DNA of 63,976 nucleotides from an uncultured Bacteroidota bacterium (GTDB lineage Bacteria > Bacteroidota > Bacteroidia > Chitinophagales > Chitinophagaceae), in NCBI GenBank assembly GCA_903926855.1, contig CAIYKV010000038.1, forward strand, positions 1-63,976, in the 5' to 3' direction. Below are positions 35,091 through 45,120 of this stretch, in pieces. The notes under the pieces were generated by a model. The model worked only from the letters and a program-made list of their open reading frames with translations. It ran no database searches and had not been told where the DNA came from. Position 1 is the first letter of the stretch, and every line of letters starts with the position of its first letter. Position numbers and translations under genes: made by a program.

Positions 35091-37502
35091 ATGAGTCAGA
35101 TACCTGCTTCCATATATAAATTGCTTTTTGATACTTCCCCTCATGCTTTTTTTCTTGCAAAAAAGGACGGTACTATATTAGAAGCGAATGAAGCAGCCTC
35201 TGATATGTTTGGATATACAAAAGAAGAAATTGTTCAGATTGATAAAAATAATATCATTGATTTTACAGACTCTTCTTTTCTTAAGATGCTGGAGAATGGG
35301 GTAAAAGGTTCCTCCAGCAAGGATATATTAACCGGTAAACATAAAAATGGCACACGATTCCCTGTGGGGGTGGCTTCGGTAGTATTGAAAGAGGAAGACG
35401 GAAATGATCTACTGGGATGTATCGTTTCAGATATTTCGGAACAAATAAGTCAACAGCAGCAGCTCAAACTACTTCTTGAACAAACTAATCGTATTCACCA
35501 AAACGAGGAAGACAGCAGACTTCTCTTAGAATCGGTGCTCAGTAATATCACGGATGGTTTTTTTATCGTTGACCAGGCAGGAGAAATTCTTTTCTGGAAT
35601 AAAGCGGCAGAAACCCTCATGCAGAAAAAAGGAGATGTGTTGATTGGAAAAAATTTATGGGAAGAATTCCCGGAACTGGGGATTTTAAAGGAAAGGGTTG
35701 AATATCCCCTAATTTATGATCAAAAAAAATCAGTACGATTTCGGGAATACTTTCCACAATTCAGAATTTGGGCTGATGTTAGTGTAAATCCTTCCGATAA
35801 AAATTTCTCGGTTTATTTTAAAGATGTAACAGAAATAAAGAACCTAAGAACGCTGGAAAAACTTGAACGGGAAGTGTTGGAAATGAATGCCAGAACCGGC
35901 AGTATTTTAGAAGATACACTGGATTTTTATTTAAGAGAAATTCAAAATATTCATACCGGGATGATTTGTACGGTGATGCGACTAAAGAATAATCAGTTAT
36001 TTAACTGGTCAGCACCCAATCTGTCGCAAAATTTCCGATCTGCCATCGACGGTATTGTTATTGGAGAAAATGTAGGGTGTTGCGGAACTGCAGCATTTCG
36101 AAAAGAAAAAGTGGTTGTGGCAGATATTATGAATGATCCGCTTTGGGTCGACTTCAAAACACTGGCTGCCAAAGAAGGGCTAAAAGCCTGCTGGTCATTT
36201 CCCTTAATCAATGCTGCGGGCAAAATAATTGGCACTTTTGCCATCTATTATAAAAACATCAAATTACCCAGTCACGCAGAAGAAAACACTATTGAAAGGG
36301 CGAAAAATCTTTTATTAATTATTCTGGAAAATGCAATTGCACAGGAAGATATCAAAATGAGTAAACTCAGGTATGACCTGGTTGCCAAAGCTACGAATGA
36401 TATTATTTGGGAATGGGATATTCTAAACAATACATTTCAAAGTGCGAATGAGGGATTCAACAGGTTATTGGGCATGTCGGATAGTGTCATGTTTGACTAT
36501 GAAAAATGGAGTCAATGGATACATCCGGATGATTTTAAACGAGTTGTTGAAAAGCGATTGGATATTTTACGAAACCCTGATAATGTTTTATGGGAGGACG
36601 AATTCAGAATAGCGAATCACAAAGGATATTATTTCTTTACATATAATAAAGCATATATTATTCGAGATGACAAGGGAAAAGCCATTCGTTTATTTGGTGT
36701 AACACAAAATATTTCACAACGAAAAGAAGATGAAGCCTTGTTATTAGAGTTAAATAATCGCTTAAAACAAAGGGCTGAAGAACTGGCAGCATCAAATGTA
36801 GAATTGGAACGTTTTGCTTATATCGCTTCTCACGATATGCAGGAGCCACTTCGTATGATTACCAGTTTTCTGCAATTGTTTAAGAAAAAATATGAAGACC
36901 AGATCGATGAAACTGCCGAACAGTATATCCATTTTGCAGTAGATGGGGCAGATCGGATGAAAAAATTGATTACTGATCTATTGGAATATTCCCGAATTGG
37001 CTCAAATAAGGATAGTTTTGAAGAAATAGATTTACAGGCTCTGGTGAATGATGTAGTAGCTGTTTTTATGAACAGAATACAGGAAACGAACGCCGTCATT
37101 CATTTTACTAACCTTCCTGTTTTGAAAGGAAACAAAACACAACTGTTTCAATTATTTCAAAATCTCATTGGCAATGCGTTGAAATATTGCGACAAAGCGA
37201 TCCCTGAAATTGAGATAACAGGGAAGGATGATGGAAAATATTATTTATTCAGTGTACGGGATAACGGAATAGGGATCAAACCGGTCTTTTTTGAGAAAAT
37301 ATTCGTTTTATTTCAAAGACTGCATCATAAAAACGAATACAGCGGAACAGGAATAGGATTAACCGTTTGTAAAAAAATTGTTGAAAGACATAATGGTAAG
37401 ATATGGGTTGAGTCAGAACCAGGTATCGGAAGCTGTTTTTATTTCACCATTAGTAAACATGTTGAAGAATACAGATTTGCAAACGACAAATCAGTAAACT
37501 GA
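35091..37502 (+). CDS. Soluble multi-PAS/GAF sensor histidine kinase
   Basis: An 803-aa cytoplasmic sensor with no membrane segment. Order: PAS (~8-118), PAS (~143-260, with NITDGFFIVDQAGEILFWNK), GAF (~270-420, containing VGCCGTAAFRKEKVVVADI), PAS_3 (~425-550), a short coiled coil, HisKA with phosphoacceptor His581 in YIASHDMQEPLRM, and HATPase_c with N box NLIGNALKYCDK, G1 DNGIGI and G2 GTGIGLTVCKKIVE. It senses an internal signal and phosphorylates a receiver; none is fused here. The adjacent receiver-kinase protein is the obvious partner. The paired Cys in the GAF domain might bind metal or haem, but this is speculative. Confidence 0.93.
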   Translation: MSQIPASIYKLLFDTSPHAFFLAKKDGTILEANEAASDMFGYTKEEIVQIDKNNIIDFTDSSFLKMLENGVKGSSSKDILTGKHKNGTRFPVGVASVVLKEEDGNDLLGCIVSDISEQISQQQQLKLLLEQTNRIHQNEEDSRLLLESVLSNITDGFFIVDQAGEILFWNKAAETLMQKKGDVLIGKNLWEEFPELGILKERVEYPLIYDQKKSVRFREYFPQFRIWADVSVNPSDKNFSVYFKDVTEIKNLRTLEKLEREVLEMNARTGSILEDTLDFYLREIQNIHTGMICTVMRLKNNQLFNWSAPNLSQNFRSAIDGIVIGENVGCCGTAAFRKEKVVVADIMNDPLWVDFKTLAAKEGLKACWSFPLINAAGKIIGTFAIYYKNIKLPSHAEENTIERAKNLLLIILENAIAQEDIKMSKLRYDLVAKATNDIIWEWDILNNTFQSANEGFNRLLGMSDSVMFDYEKWSQWIHPDDFKRVVEKRLDILRNPDNVLWEDEFRIANHKGYYFFTYNKAYIIRDDKGKAIRLFGVTQNISQRKEDEALLLELNNRLKQRAEELAASNVELERFAYIASHDMQEPLRMITSFLQLFKKKYEDQIDETAEQYIHFAVDGADRMKKLITDLLEYSRIGSNKDSFEEIDLQALVNDVVAVFMNRIQETNAVIHFTNLPVLKGNKTQLFQLFQNLIGNALKYCDKAIPEIEITGKDDGKYYLFSVRDNGIGIKPVFFEKIFVLFQRLHHKNEYSGTGIGLTVCKKIVERHNGKIWVESEPGIGSCFYFTISKHVEEYRFANDKSVN

Positions 37503-37511
37503 GTCAGCATA
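37497..37511 (+). promoter_or_regulatory. 15-nt direct repeat ahead of sensor kinase 2 (copy 2)
   Basis: Identical to 35031-35045. This copy overlaps the stop codon of kinase 1 and lies 56 bases before the start of the receiver-kinase gene. Confidence 0.5.
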
Positions 37512-37566
37512 TTAGTGTATCTTTCTGATGGTAATGATAACCTGCCACAGATGAATTATTGAGAAA

Positions 37567-39030
37567 ATGAATAGCCAGGAAAATACAACACTGCTTTCGA
37601 TATTGATTGTCGAAGATAATCCCGGAGACCTTTTTATACTGGAAGAAACACTCCGGTTAACAAGGTTACCTATTGAGCATATATATAAAAGCACCAGTGC
37701 TGCAGAAGCGATAAAGGTATTAGGAGAAAAAAAAATCAGCGTTGTATTATTGGATTTATCGCTGCCCGATAGTTCTGGTTTCAATTCGTTTGTTTCCATC
37801 AATGAATATGCCTCCACTATACCCATTATTGTACTTACCGGATTAGCAGATATGGAAATGGCATTGGAAACCATGGGTAATGGGGCACAGGATTATCTGA
37901 TTAAAGGGGAGTTTGATGAAAGGTTGTTGTTTAAATCTATCCAGTATAGTATTGAACGGAACAGGATCAGGGAAAGTCTACGTGAAAGTCACGAGAGCTA
38001 CCGAAACCTTTTTTTTAATAATCCAATGCCCATTTTTATCTGGGACCCCTATACATTTCAAATACTGGAAGTAAATGAGGTAGGTCAGCAAGAGTATGGA
38101 TATATACGCGAAGAGCTGCTTACTATGAGTGTGTTGGATTTGCGTGAAGTTGAAGAGCATGAGAAACTTAAAGTTTTTGCAAAGGAGTTTTCTGAAACGG
38201 AGGTAACAAAGAATTCGGGTATTTGGAAGCACAAAAAGAAAGGTGGCCAAACAATGATTCTTGATATCTCATCTCATAGAATAGAGTATAGGGGAAAAGT
38301 AGCTGTTTTGTCTATTCATAAAGATATCACTGAAACAATTCGATTACAGGAAAAACTGGAAGAAGAAAAGATATTAAAACAGAAAGAGATCAACGAAGCG
38401 ATTATACAGGTTCAGGAAAGAGAGCGGAATGAGATTAGTACAGAGTTACATGATAATGTTAACCAGCAACTAACCGTAGCTATGATGTATATCGCATCGG
38501 CTCAACAAAAATTTCCGGAAGATTCGGAATTATTAAAACAGTCTTCAAAATTTATCCTTCATGCAATCGAGGAAATACGAAAGCTTTCTCAAACTCTGGT
38601 AACGCCATTGATTAAGCATTTTGGATTGAGTAAAGCTATTGAAGGATTGCTGGATGATGTGATTGCTGTCAATAATTTCCAAATAGATTTTAGGGCAGAC
38701 TCGTTTTACGAAGAAGATATTTCTTATGAATTCAAGTTGAGTATTTTCCGGATTGTGCAGGAGCAGATGAACAATATTATCAAGTATTCAAATGCCGAGA
38801 ACGTAAGTATACGACTTGGCAGGAATGAGGAATGTATTGATTTATCTATTGTAGATGATGGCATTGGATTTCTTCTTTCACAACCTCGAAAGGGGATTGG
38901 TCTGCATAATATCATGAGCCGGGCTGAACTATACAATGGGAATGTAGATATTCAGTCGGAACCTGGAAAAGGCTGCTGTATTCTCATCAATTTCCCTCAG
39001 GAAAATGCATTGTTGAAAGAAAAAGCGTAA
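37567..39030 (+). CDS. Receiver-PAS-histidine kinase (HisKA_3, NarX type) hybrid
   Basis: A 487-aa cytoplasmic hybrid protein. The N-terminal receiver (~12-130) has the acidic pocket VEDNPGD, phosphoacceptor Asp63 in VVLLDLSLPDSSG and Lys in QDYLIKGE. A PAS domain (~140-260) follows, then a coiled coil and a HisKA_3 dimerisation domain with His295 in NEISTELHDNVNQQL, and HATPase_c (DDGIGF, KGIGLHNIMSRAELYNG). Receiver before kinase means phosphorylation of the receiver may switch the kinase. It follows the multi-PAS kinase by 64 bp on the same strand and shares a 15-nt upstream repeat. No DNA-binding response regulator is nearby, so the output lies elsewhere. Confidence 0.93.
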   Translation: MNSQENTTLLSILIVEDNPGDLFILEETLRLTRLPIEHIYKSTSAAEAIKVLGEKKISVVLLDLSLPDSSGFNSFVSINEYASTIPIIVLTGLADMEMALETMGNGAQDYLIKGEFDERLLFKSIQYSIERNRIRESLRESHESYRNLFFNNPMPIFIWDPYTFQILEVNEVGQQEYGYIREELLTMSVLDLREVEEHEKLKVFAKEFSETEVTKNSGIWKHKKKGGQTMILDISSHRIEYRGKVAVLSIHKDITETIRLQEKLEEEKILKQKEINEAIIQVQERERNEISTELHDNVNQQLTVAMMYIASAQQKFPEDSELLKQSSKFILHAIEEIRKLSQTLVTPLIKHFGLSKAIEGLLDDVIAVNNFQIDFRADSFYEEDISYEFKLSIFRIVQEQMNNIIKYSNAENVSIRLGRNEECIDLSIVDDGIGFLLSQPRKGIGLHNIMSRAELYNGNVDIQSEPGKGCCILINFPQENALLKEKA

Positions 39031-39044
39031 CCCGTATTTGCGTT

Positions 39045-40634
39045 TTACATGCCGGGTTGTTTCAATTGCCAACCTGTTTTCTTTTTTTCTTCATCCACCA
39101 TTTTCTTTACATCCGACAATAATTTTTTGGCGTCATAAACAATACCATCTTTTATTGTATATAAAACACCACCGGTTCTCACAACCTTATTTTCTTTGGT
39201 TAATTCAATGGCTCCTATTCCATACAGTACCTGTAAATTCTTTAATGGATTTGCGTTGATGATAATGATATCAGCCAATTTGCTTGTTTCAACACTACCC
39301 GTCTCTTTGTCAATCCCCAATGCCTGCGCTGCATATAAAGTGGCTGACCGAATCACTTCCAACGGATGAAACCCGGCTTCCCGTAATAGTTCCAGTTCCC
39401 GGATATAGCCAAAGCCATAGGTCTGGTAAATAAATCCATTATCAGATCCTGCAGTAACCCTTCCTCCCCTGTTTTTATATTCGTTTACAAATGTCATCCA
39501 GAGGCGATAATTATTTTTCCATTCCACTTCCTGTTCTGTGCCCCAATTATGCCAGTAGGAACCATGTGATTGTAAACCAGGTTCATAAAATTTCCACAAA
39601 GAGGGTAATGTATAATCTTCATGCCATTCTGCTCTTCTTGCCCTTTGCAGGTCTCTGTTAGCATCATAAATATTAAATGTTGGGTCTAATGTAAAATCAA
39701 GAGAGAGTAATTCATTCATTACTTTATTCCAATGTTCACTATAAGGAGGGGCTGCTTGTTTCCAAAGTTTTCCGGCTTCTTCAAAACGATCCTGCTCATT
39801 GCTATAATTATAATCCAGCGGAAAATTCTGAATGGTTTTATCTGTAAACAAAGCTTCAGGCAAACCATACCAATGTTCCATACTGGTCATGCCGGCACGT
39901 GCCGAATTCAATACATTCCATCTGGCCACATCGGTCTGTGCATGATGGCAGCAGGATCTCAAACCCAGTTTTTTATTTTCCCTGATGGCAGCATCCATTA
40001 CTTCTGGAGAAGCACCGAAAAACTTAATTCCATCCGCCCCTTTTTTTGCATTTTCCTGCACCCAGGCACGGGCCTGGTCTGCAGTGGTGATGGGTGTTGT
40101 GCTACCCTGCCCAAATGCGGTATAGGCAAAAATTCTTGGAGCAGTTATTTGATTGGCTGCACTTTTTGCTTTTTCATCCAATACCCAATCCAGGCCATTG
40201 CCGGCAGACGGATCTCTTATGGTCGTAATTCCATGCGCCATCCATAGTTTGAATACATATTCAGCTGGCGTACCTTGCTGAATGCCTCCGATATGTCCAT
40301 GCATATCTATCAACCCCGGAAGCGCATACATTCCCGTGCAATCAAGTTCTTTGCCTCCGCTTTTCAATTGAGGGCGTTTGGCTGGGTCTATTGCAGAACC
40401 CGGGCTTCCCAAAACACTGATCTGTACGATCCTGTTTTTTTCGATAACAATATCAACCGGACCGAGTGGGGGTGCGCCTGTGCCGTTAACCAGGGTTACA
40501 CCCCGGATGATGAGTTGTGTATAGGGCCCCGATCCTTCTTTTTTCTGAGGTGCTTTAGTTATTTGCGCAGTTACTGTTGTATGAAACAGTAAAATGACCA
40601 ATGTTTTTTTTAAAACAAAAAGCATTCTTCTCAT
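39045..40634 (-). CDS. Secreted amidohydrolase-superfamily protein
   Basis: A 529-aa exported metal-dependent hydrolase of the imidazolonepropionase/dihydroorotase-like branch. A signal peptide (KKTLVILLFHTTVTAQ) is followed by the composite beta domain and the TIM barrel. Metal ligands include the HxH pair His112/His114 in LPGLIDMHGHIGG, and the barrel closes with TAGSDNGFIYQ (catalytic Asp). The C-terminal segment GSVETSKLADIIIINANPLKN is typical. Many relatives are prolidases or cyclic-amide hydrolases; substrate unknown. It is convergent with the kinases (14-bp gap) and downstream of the helical protein gene on the minus strand (31-bp gap). Confidence 0.88.
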   Translation of the reverse strand: MRRMLFVLKKTLVILLFHTTVTAQITKAPQKKEGSGPYTQLIIRGVTLVNGTGAPPLGPVDIVIEKNRIVQISVLGSPGSAIDPAKRPQLKSGGKELDCTGMYALPGLIDMHGHIGGIQQGTPAEYVFKLWMAHGITTIRDPSAGNGLDWVLDEKAKSAANQITAPRIFAYTAFGQGSTTPITTADQARAWVQENAKKGADGIKFFGASPEVMDAAIRENKKLGLRSCCHHAQTDVARWNVLNSARAGMTSMEHWYGLPEALFTDKTIQNFPLDYNYSNEQDRFEEAGKLWKQAAPPYSEHWNKVMNELLSLDFTLDPTFNIYDANRDLQRARRAEWHEDYTLPSLWKFYEPGLQSHGSYWHNWGTEQEVEWKNNYRLWMTFVNEYKNRGGRVTAGSDNGFIYQTYGFGYIRELELLREAGFHPLEVIRSATLYAAQALGIDKETGSVETSKLADIIIINANPLKNLQVLYGIGAIELTKENKVVRTGGVLYTIKDGIVYDAKKLLSDVKKMVDEEKKKTGWQLKQPGM

Positions 40635-40665
40635 AGAGATGTTTTTAGTATATTAAGGTTTGATA

Positions 40666-42225
40666 TTAATTCAGTTCCGCACTTCTTTTGGCATCTATAT
40701 ACTTCTGCCGGATAACTGTTTGTACCGGCACTTCATTGATCTTGCTTTCCAGCCAGGATATAATGTCAAGATACATAAAAGCGCGACTTTCCAGGCGGCT
40801 CTTTTCAAGAGGTTGCAAAGTAGCTAATAGCATTTCAAAATGTGGCTTGAGTTGTTTCGGAGAAAGGCGAAAGGAAATCCTCAAAAAACGAAAAATTTCT
40901 TCTTCTACAATACTCAGGTTCAGCATTTTTGACATAAACCGGTAAACAGATTTTAATAAATATTCCAGGAGATCATAATTCCCCAATTCATATTGGGCGA
41001 TTAAATGCAGTAAACGTGCATAGCATTGCAAATCTGTTCTTAAATCTACTTTCAGGTTAATGATCTTGTTCAGGTAATCGATACTTTTATCACTGTTACC
41101 ACTTCCAAAATATAAGGATGCTATCTTGTAATAAAATACCAATACCCTGTGCCGGTCAAGAAACAGCTCATACTCTTTCAGCTTTTCTTCAATAAAAGGA
41201 ACCAGTGCTAAGCCTTCGCTAAAAGTTCCTTCCATAAAGTGTTTATTCAGCTTGGCAGTATTCAGGTATACAAATGTCTGTATCAGGTTATTCTGGTTCT
41301 GTTGAATAACCGGAGTTTGAATGAACCTTTCGAAATTATCAATGGTTTCATTGAATTTCTGGTAGTTGCGCAGGTCAAAATGCGCGCTCATCAGGTTATG
41401 TATCCCCTTAATATATAGTGCTGTTTCAATGTCTATCATTTTCGGTTCAGCGTCAAACAGGTCAACCCATTTCTGGCAATATCGGTAATACAATAAAAAA
41501 TTCTGTGTAATGAACGCATGCCAACATAAGCTTTGATACAGATATAGGCGTTCATAAAAACCTTTACAATCCTGGGCCTTCAAAATGGCACCATGTAGTA
41601 GAAATGCATCAACCGCTGCCAGATCTTCTTCATTTCTGGCATGACCATTTTTAATGTACCAGCTATATAACTGCAGAGACAGGTTGGATAAAAGGCTGAT
41701 CAGTTCCAGTCTTTCATTAATATCTATTGCTTCAGCGCATAATTTATCGGCCCGGTCCTGCATGCTTCTGGTGATATGCAGGGTCTCAATCTTTTTTTCC
41801 AGAAATAGTACCTGTTGCAGATAAGTGATCTGGTTATTGCTGTTGGCCAGGTCTTTTACGCGGTCTAATATCTTCAGACTTTGCAGGTATAGTCCCTTGT
41901 TGTAAAGTAAACGTGCAAAATCCAGTTGCTCATGTAGCTGGAGGTCAATATTTTCATCCTGCTTCAATAAACGTAAACTGGCCAGTATTTCGTGGTAGAG
42001 ATGTGCTTTTAAGTTTGAAATCTGCTGTTTCTGTAGAGAGGGGTTTTTGGAAAGAAGGGCTTCCTCGTCATATAGCTTCATTTTGTCGAGCGCATCAAAT
42101 AATTGCACCACTTTCAGGTCACCGGAACCTGAATTTCGCTTCATATACAGCTTAAAATTCCGCTTTTCAGACCTTTCCAGGGATTGAATCAGTTGAAAAA
42201 GGGCATCTGTAGAACGGTTGGGCAT
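40666..42225 (-). CDS. Helical repeat protein of unknown function
   Basis: A 519-aa protein I cannot place in a named family. It has no signal peptide or membrane segment, starts MPNRSTDALFQLIQSLERSE and is almost entirely alpha-helical, with leucine-rich helix pairs of ~35-40 residues resembling degenerate tetratricopeptide repeats (LLYNKGLYLQSLKILDRVKD; LYIKGIHNLMSAHFDLRNYQ). The N-terminal ~90 residues are basic (SEKRNFKLYMKRN). It may be a cytoplasmic scaffold. It is divergent from leuA, with 216 bp between, and shares a strand with the amidohydrolase. Confidence 0.75.
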   Translation of the reverse strand: MPNRSTDALFQLIQSLERSEKRNFKLYMKRNSGSGDLKVVQLFDALDKMKLYDEEALLSKNPSLQKQQISNLKAHLYHEILASLRLLKQDENIDLQLHEQLDFARLLYNKGLYLQSLKILDRVKDLANSNNQITYLQQVLFLEKKIETLHITRSMQDRADKLCAEAIDINERLELISLLSNLSLQLYSWYIKNGHARNEEDLAAVDAFLLHGAILKAQDCKGFYERLYLYQSLCWHAFITQNFLLYYRYCQKWVDLFDAEPKMIDIETALYIKGIHNLMSAHFDLRNYQKFNETIDNFERFIQTPVIQQNQNNLIQTFVYLNTAKLNKHFMEGTFSEGLALVPFIEEKLKEYELFLDRHRVLVFYYKIASLYFGSGNSDKSIDYLNKIINLKVDLRTDLQCYARLLHLIAQYELGNYDLLEYLLKSVYRFMSKMLNLSIVEEEIFRFLRISFRLSPKQLKPHFEMLLATLQPLEKSRLESRAFMYLDIISWLESKINEVPVQTVIRQKYIDAKRSAELN

Positions 42226-42314
42226 CGTAATTTATTTATACTTACATTCAATAGCAGCAAGGCTTTCAGTCATTTTTAACCGCTTTATAGAGTGTAAAAT
42301 AGCATCAATTTTGA

Positions 42315-42346
42315 TTGAATTGCCCGTTTTAACCTAACTATATTCG
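42315..42346 (+). promoter_or_regulatory. Candidate promoter of the leu operon
   Basis: TTG (42315-42317), 21 bases and TATATTCG (42339-42346) approximate the Bacteroidota promoter with a TTCG-ending -7 box, like the better ilv promoter. Transcription would begin at the foot of the hairpin at 42352. Confidence 0.4.
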
Positions 42347-42351
42347 AAAAT

Positions 42352-42411
42352 GGCAGGCTGTGGTTTGTTATTCGGGGCAATCGATAACAAAATTAAACAG
42401 CCTGTCTTTTT
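42352..42411 (+). terminator. Terminator-like hairpin in the leuA leader (possible attenuator)
   Basis: GGCAGGCTGT (42352-42361) pairs with ACAGCCTGTC (42397-42406), 10 bp with one G-U, and is followed at once by TTTTT. Inside it TTTGTTAT (42364-42371) pairs with ATAACAAA (42384-42391), continuing the stem. No same-strand gene ends in the ~3.2 kb upstream, so it cannot serve as the end of another transcript; it lies between a promoter candidate and leuA. No Leu-rich leader peptide was found. Confidence 0.65.
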
Positions 42412-42441
42412 ATCTCAAGGATCGCATAAAAAAAAGAATTC

Positions 42442-43608
42442 ATGGATCAGCAAGTCTTCATTTTCGATACTACGCTGCGCGATGGTGAGCAGGTGCCAGG
42501 TTGTAAACTAAATACCAAAGAAAAACTGGAATTAGCACTCAAACTGGAGGCTTTGGGAGTTGATGTAATTGAAGCCGGATTTCCGATTTCAAGTCCTGGT
42601 GATTTTGAATCGGTTAGCCAGATTTCCCGTGCCATTAAAACTGCCACAGTTTGCGGGTTAAGCAGGGCAGTGCAAAAAGATATTGAAGTGGCCGCACAGG
42701 CACTTAAATATGCAAAGCGCCCCAGAATACATACTGGTATTGGCACTTCCGATTTCCATATCAAATCAAAATTCAATACCACAAAAGAAGAAATTCTACT
42801 TCGTGCGGTACAAGCGGTAAAATGGGCAAGAAATTTTACAGATGATGTTGAATTTTATGCAGAAGATGCAGGAAGAACTGATAATGAATACCTGGCAAGG
42901 GTAATTGAAGCGGTTATCGGGGCAGGGGCAACGGTTGTGAATATTCCGGATACAACCGGCTATTGCTTACCTGATCAATACGGTGAGAAGATCGCTTTCC
43001 TGAAAAATAATGTATCAAATATTGACAAAGCCGTGATTTCCTGCCATTGTCACAACGATTTAGGGCTGGCTACTGCCAATTCTATTGCAGGTGTTGTGAG
43101 CGGGGCCAGACAAATAGAATGTACTATAAACGGACTGGGAGAAAGAGCCGGAAATACTTCATTGGAAGAAGTGGTCATGGTGATTAAACAACATAAGCAC
43201 CTGGGTTTATTTACCAATATCCAGTCAAAGATGCTGAATCCTTTAAGTCGCGAAGTGTCTGATATCATGCGGGTACCGGTTCAGCCAAATAAAGCGATTG
43301 TAGGGGCAAATGCTTTTTCACATTCATCAGGTATTCACCAGGATGGATTTTTGAAAGATTCGCTTACCTATGAAATCATCAACCCTGAAGAAGTTGGTGC
43401 GGATGGCAGCAAGATTGTTTTAACTGCCCGCAGTGGCAGAAGTGCGCTGGCGTATCGTTTCCAGAAAATAGGATATGAGTTTACAAGAAACGATATCGAT
43501 GTTCTTTATGATGCATTCCTGAAAGTTGCTGATAAGATCAAAGAAGTGGAAGAAGCAGACTTGCACGCTTTGGCAAAAGCATATAAACCCGAAAATATTA
43601 CTGCCTGA
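42442..43608 (+). CDS. leuA: 2-Isopropylmalate synthase, short form without regulatory domain
   Basis: Condenses acetyl-CoA with 2-ketoisovalerate, the first leucine-specific step. 388 aa. The HMGL-like TIM barrel is complete: [31 protein letters not shown], the metal-binding HCHNDLGLA, and [17 protein letters not shown]. After the barrel come [20 protein letters not shown] and [10 protein letters not shown] and a short C-terminal region, but the ~110-residue LeuA dimer/allosteric domain that binds leucine in the ~500-aa enzymes is absent. The gene ends cleanly. Being first in the leu operon supports this role over citramalate or homocitrate synthase. Confidence 0.93.
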   Translation: MDQQVFIFDTTLRDGEQVPGCKLNTKEKLELALKLEALGVDVIEAGFPISSPGDFESVSQISRAIKTATVCGLSRAVQKDIEVAAQALKYAKRPRIHTGIGTSDFHIKSKFNTTKEEILLRAVQAVKWARNFTDDVEFYAEDAGRTDNEYLARVIEAVIGAGATVVNIPDTTGYCLPDQYGEKIAFLKNNVSNIDKAVISCHCHNDLGLATANSIAGVVSGARQIECTINGLGERAGNTSLEEVVMVIKQHKHLGLFTNIQSKMLNPLSREVSDIMRVPVQPNKAIVGANAFSHSSGIHQDGFLKDSLTYEIINPEEVGADGSKIVLTARSGRSALAYRFQKIGYEFTRNDIDVLYDAFLKVADKIKEVEEADLHALAKAYKPENITA

Positions 43609-43678
43609 TTTTTGAAAATAACCAAGTAAACTCGATTGCCTAAAGAGGTGTACTAAACACCGCTTTTAATTTATTAGT

Positions 43679-45088
43679 ATGGGAAAAACATTATTTGACA
43701 AGATTTGGGAAAAACATGTAGTACAGAAGATTGATGACGGCCCTTCTGTATTGTATATCGACAAGCATTTTATACATGAAGTAACCAGTCCACAGGCTTT
43801 CAACGGAATTGAAAAAAGAGGCCTGAAAGTATTTCGACCGCAACAGATCGTTGCTACTGCTGATCATAATGTACCCACACTTAACCAGCATTTACCGATT
43901 AAAGACGAATTATCGCGTCTGCAGGTGCAGCAGCTGATAGAAAATTGTAAAAAGCATGATATTGAATTATATGGATTGGGTCATCCTTTTCAGGGTATTG
44001 TTCATGTAATCGGACCAGAGTTGGGGATTACGCAGCCCGGTATGACGATTGTATGTGGCGATAGCCATACTTCTACACATGGCGCATTCGGAGCTATCGC
44101 TTTTGGTATCGGCACCAGTGAAGTAGAGATGGTTTTTGCTTCGCAGTGTTTATTACAGACTAAGCCGGATTTACTGCGTATCAATATTGAAGGAGAATTA
44201 CAGGATGGGGTATTATCGAAAGATATTATTCTCTATATCATTTCTAAAATAACTGCCAGCGGGGCTACCGGCTATTTTGTGGAATACGCCGGTTCGGCAA
44301 TCAAGTCGCTATCTATGGAAGCAAGAATGACCATTTGTAATATGAGCATTGAAATGGGTGCTAGGGGTGGAATGATCGCACCTGATGAAACTACTTATGC
44401 GTATATCAAAGGAAGACAGTTTGCTCCCTCTGGCGAAAGATGGGAAAAGAAGCTAAATGATTGGAAACAATTATATAGTGATGCAGATGCGGTATTTGAT
44501 AAAGAAATTTATATCAATGCTGCAGAGATTGAACCCATGATTACCTATGGAACCAATCCCGGATTGGGAATTTCCATAAACGGATATATACCCGTAGCAG
44601 AATCGATAGCTGATGAAGGGGAAAGGAAAAATATTGTAAAAGCGTTACAATACATGGGTTTGGAAGGGGGTAAGCAACTACTGGGAATGCCTGTTCAGCA
44701 TGTATTTATTGGCAGCTGTACCAATTCACGTATCGAAGACCTTCGATTGGTTGCCGGTTTGGTAAAAGGAAGAAAGAAAAATGAACATGTACAAGTAATG
44801 ATTGTGCCGGGTTCCCAACAGGTTGCCAGGCAGGTACATGCAGAAGGACTTGATCAGGTATTTCTGGAAGCGGGTTTCGAAATCAGGCAGGCAGGATGTA
44901 GTGCCTGTTTGGGAATGAATGAAGATAAAATACCGGCTGGTGAATATTGTATCAGTACCAGTAACCGAAATTTTGAAGGAAGACAAGGCGCTGGTGCAAG
45001 AACTTTATTGGCAAGTCCTTTAACTGCTGCGGCAGCTGCTATTACCGGAGTGGTTACAGACGTAAGGACCTTGCAAAATATTTTATAA
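43679..45088 (+). CDS. leuC: 3-Isopropylmalate dehydratase large subunit
   Basis: With LeuD isomerises 2- to 3-isopropylmalate through a [4Fe-4S] cluster. 469 aa, aconitase family. The cluster cysteines are Cys347 ([13 protein letters not shown]), Cys407 and Cys410 ([10 protein letters not shown]). Other marks are [20 protein letters not shown] and [15 protein letters not shown]. It lies 70 bp after leuA and 32 bp before leuD in the same operon. Confidence 0.97.
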   Translation: MGKTLFDKIWEKHVVQKIDDGPSVLYIDKHFIHEVTSPQAFNGIEKRGLKVFRPQQIVATADHNVPTLNQHLPIKDELSRLQVQQLIENCKKHDIELYGLGHPFQGIVHVIGPELGITQPGMTIVCGDSHTSTHGAFGAIAFGIGTSEVEMVFASQCLLQTKPDLLRINIEGELQDGVLSKDIILYIISKITASGATGYFVEYAGSAIKSLSMEARMTICNMSIEMGARGGMIAPDETTYAYIKGRQFAPSGERWEKKLNDWKQLYSDADAVFDKEIYINAAEIEPMITYGTNPGLGISINGYIPVAESIADEGERKNIVKALQYMGLEGGKQLLGMPVQHVFIGSCTNSRIEDLRLVAGLVKGRKKNEHVQVMIVPGSQQVARQVHAEGLDQVFLEAGFEIRQAGCSACLGMNEDKIPAGEYCISTSNRNFEGRQGAGARTLLASPLTAAAAAITGVVTDVRTLQNIL

Positions 45089-45120
45089 TAAATGATAATT
45101 GCCCTTTAAGGGGTTTGGAT

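Noticed and set aside
42350..42441. A possible leu leader peptide starting at ATG 42350
   Set aside because: The frame (MAGCGLLFG...) has only two adjacent Leu, no early stop, is out of frame with leuA, and starts essentially at the predicted 5' end.
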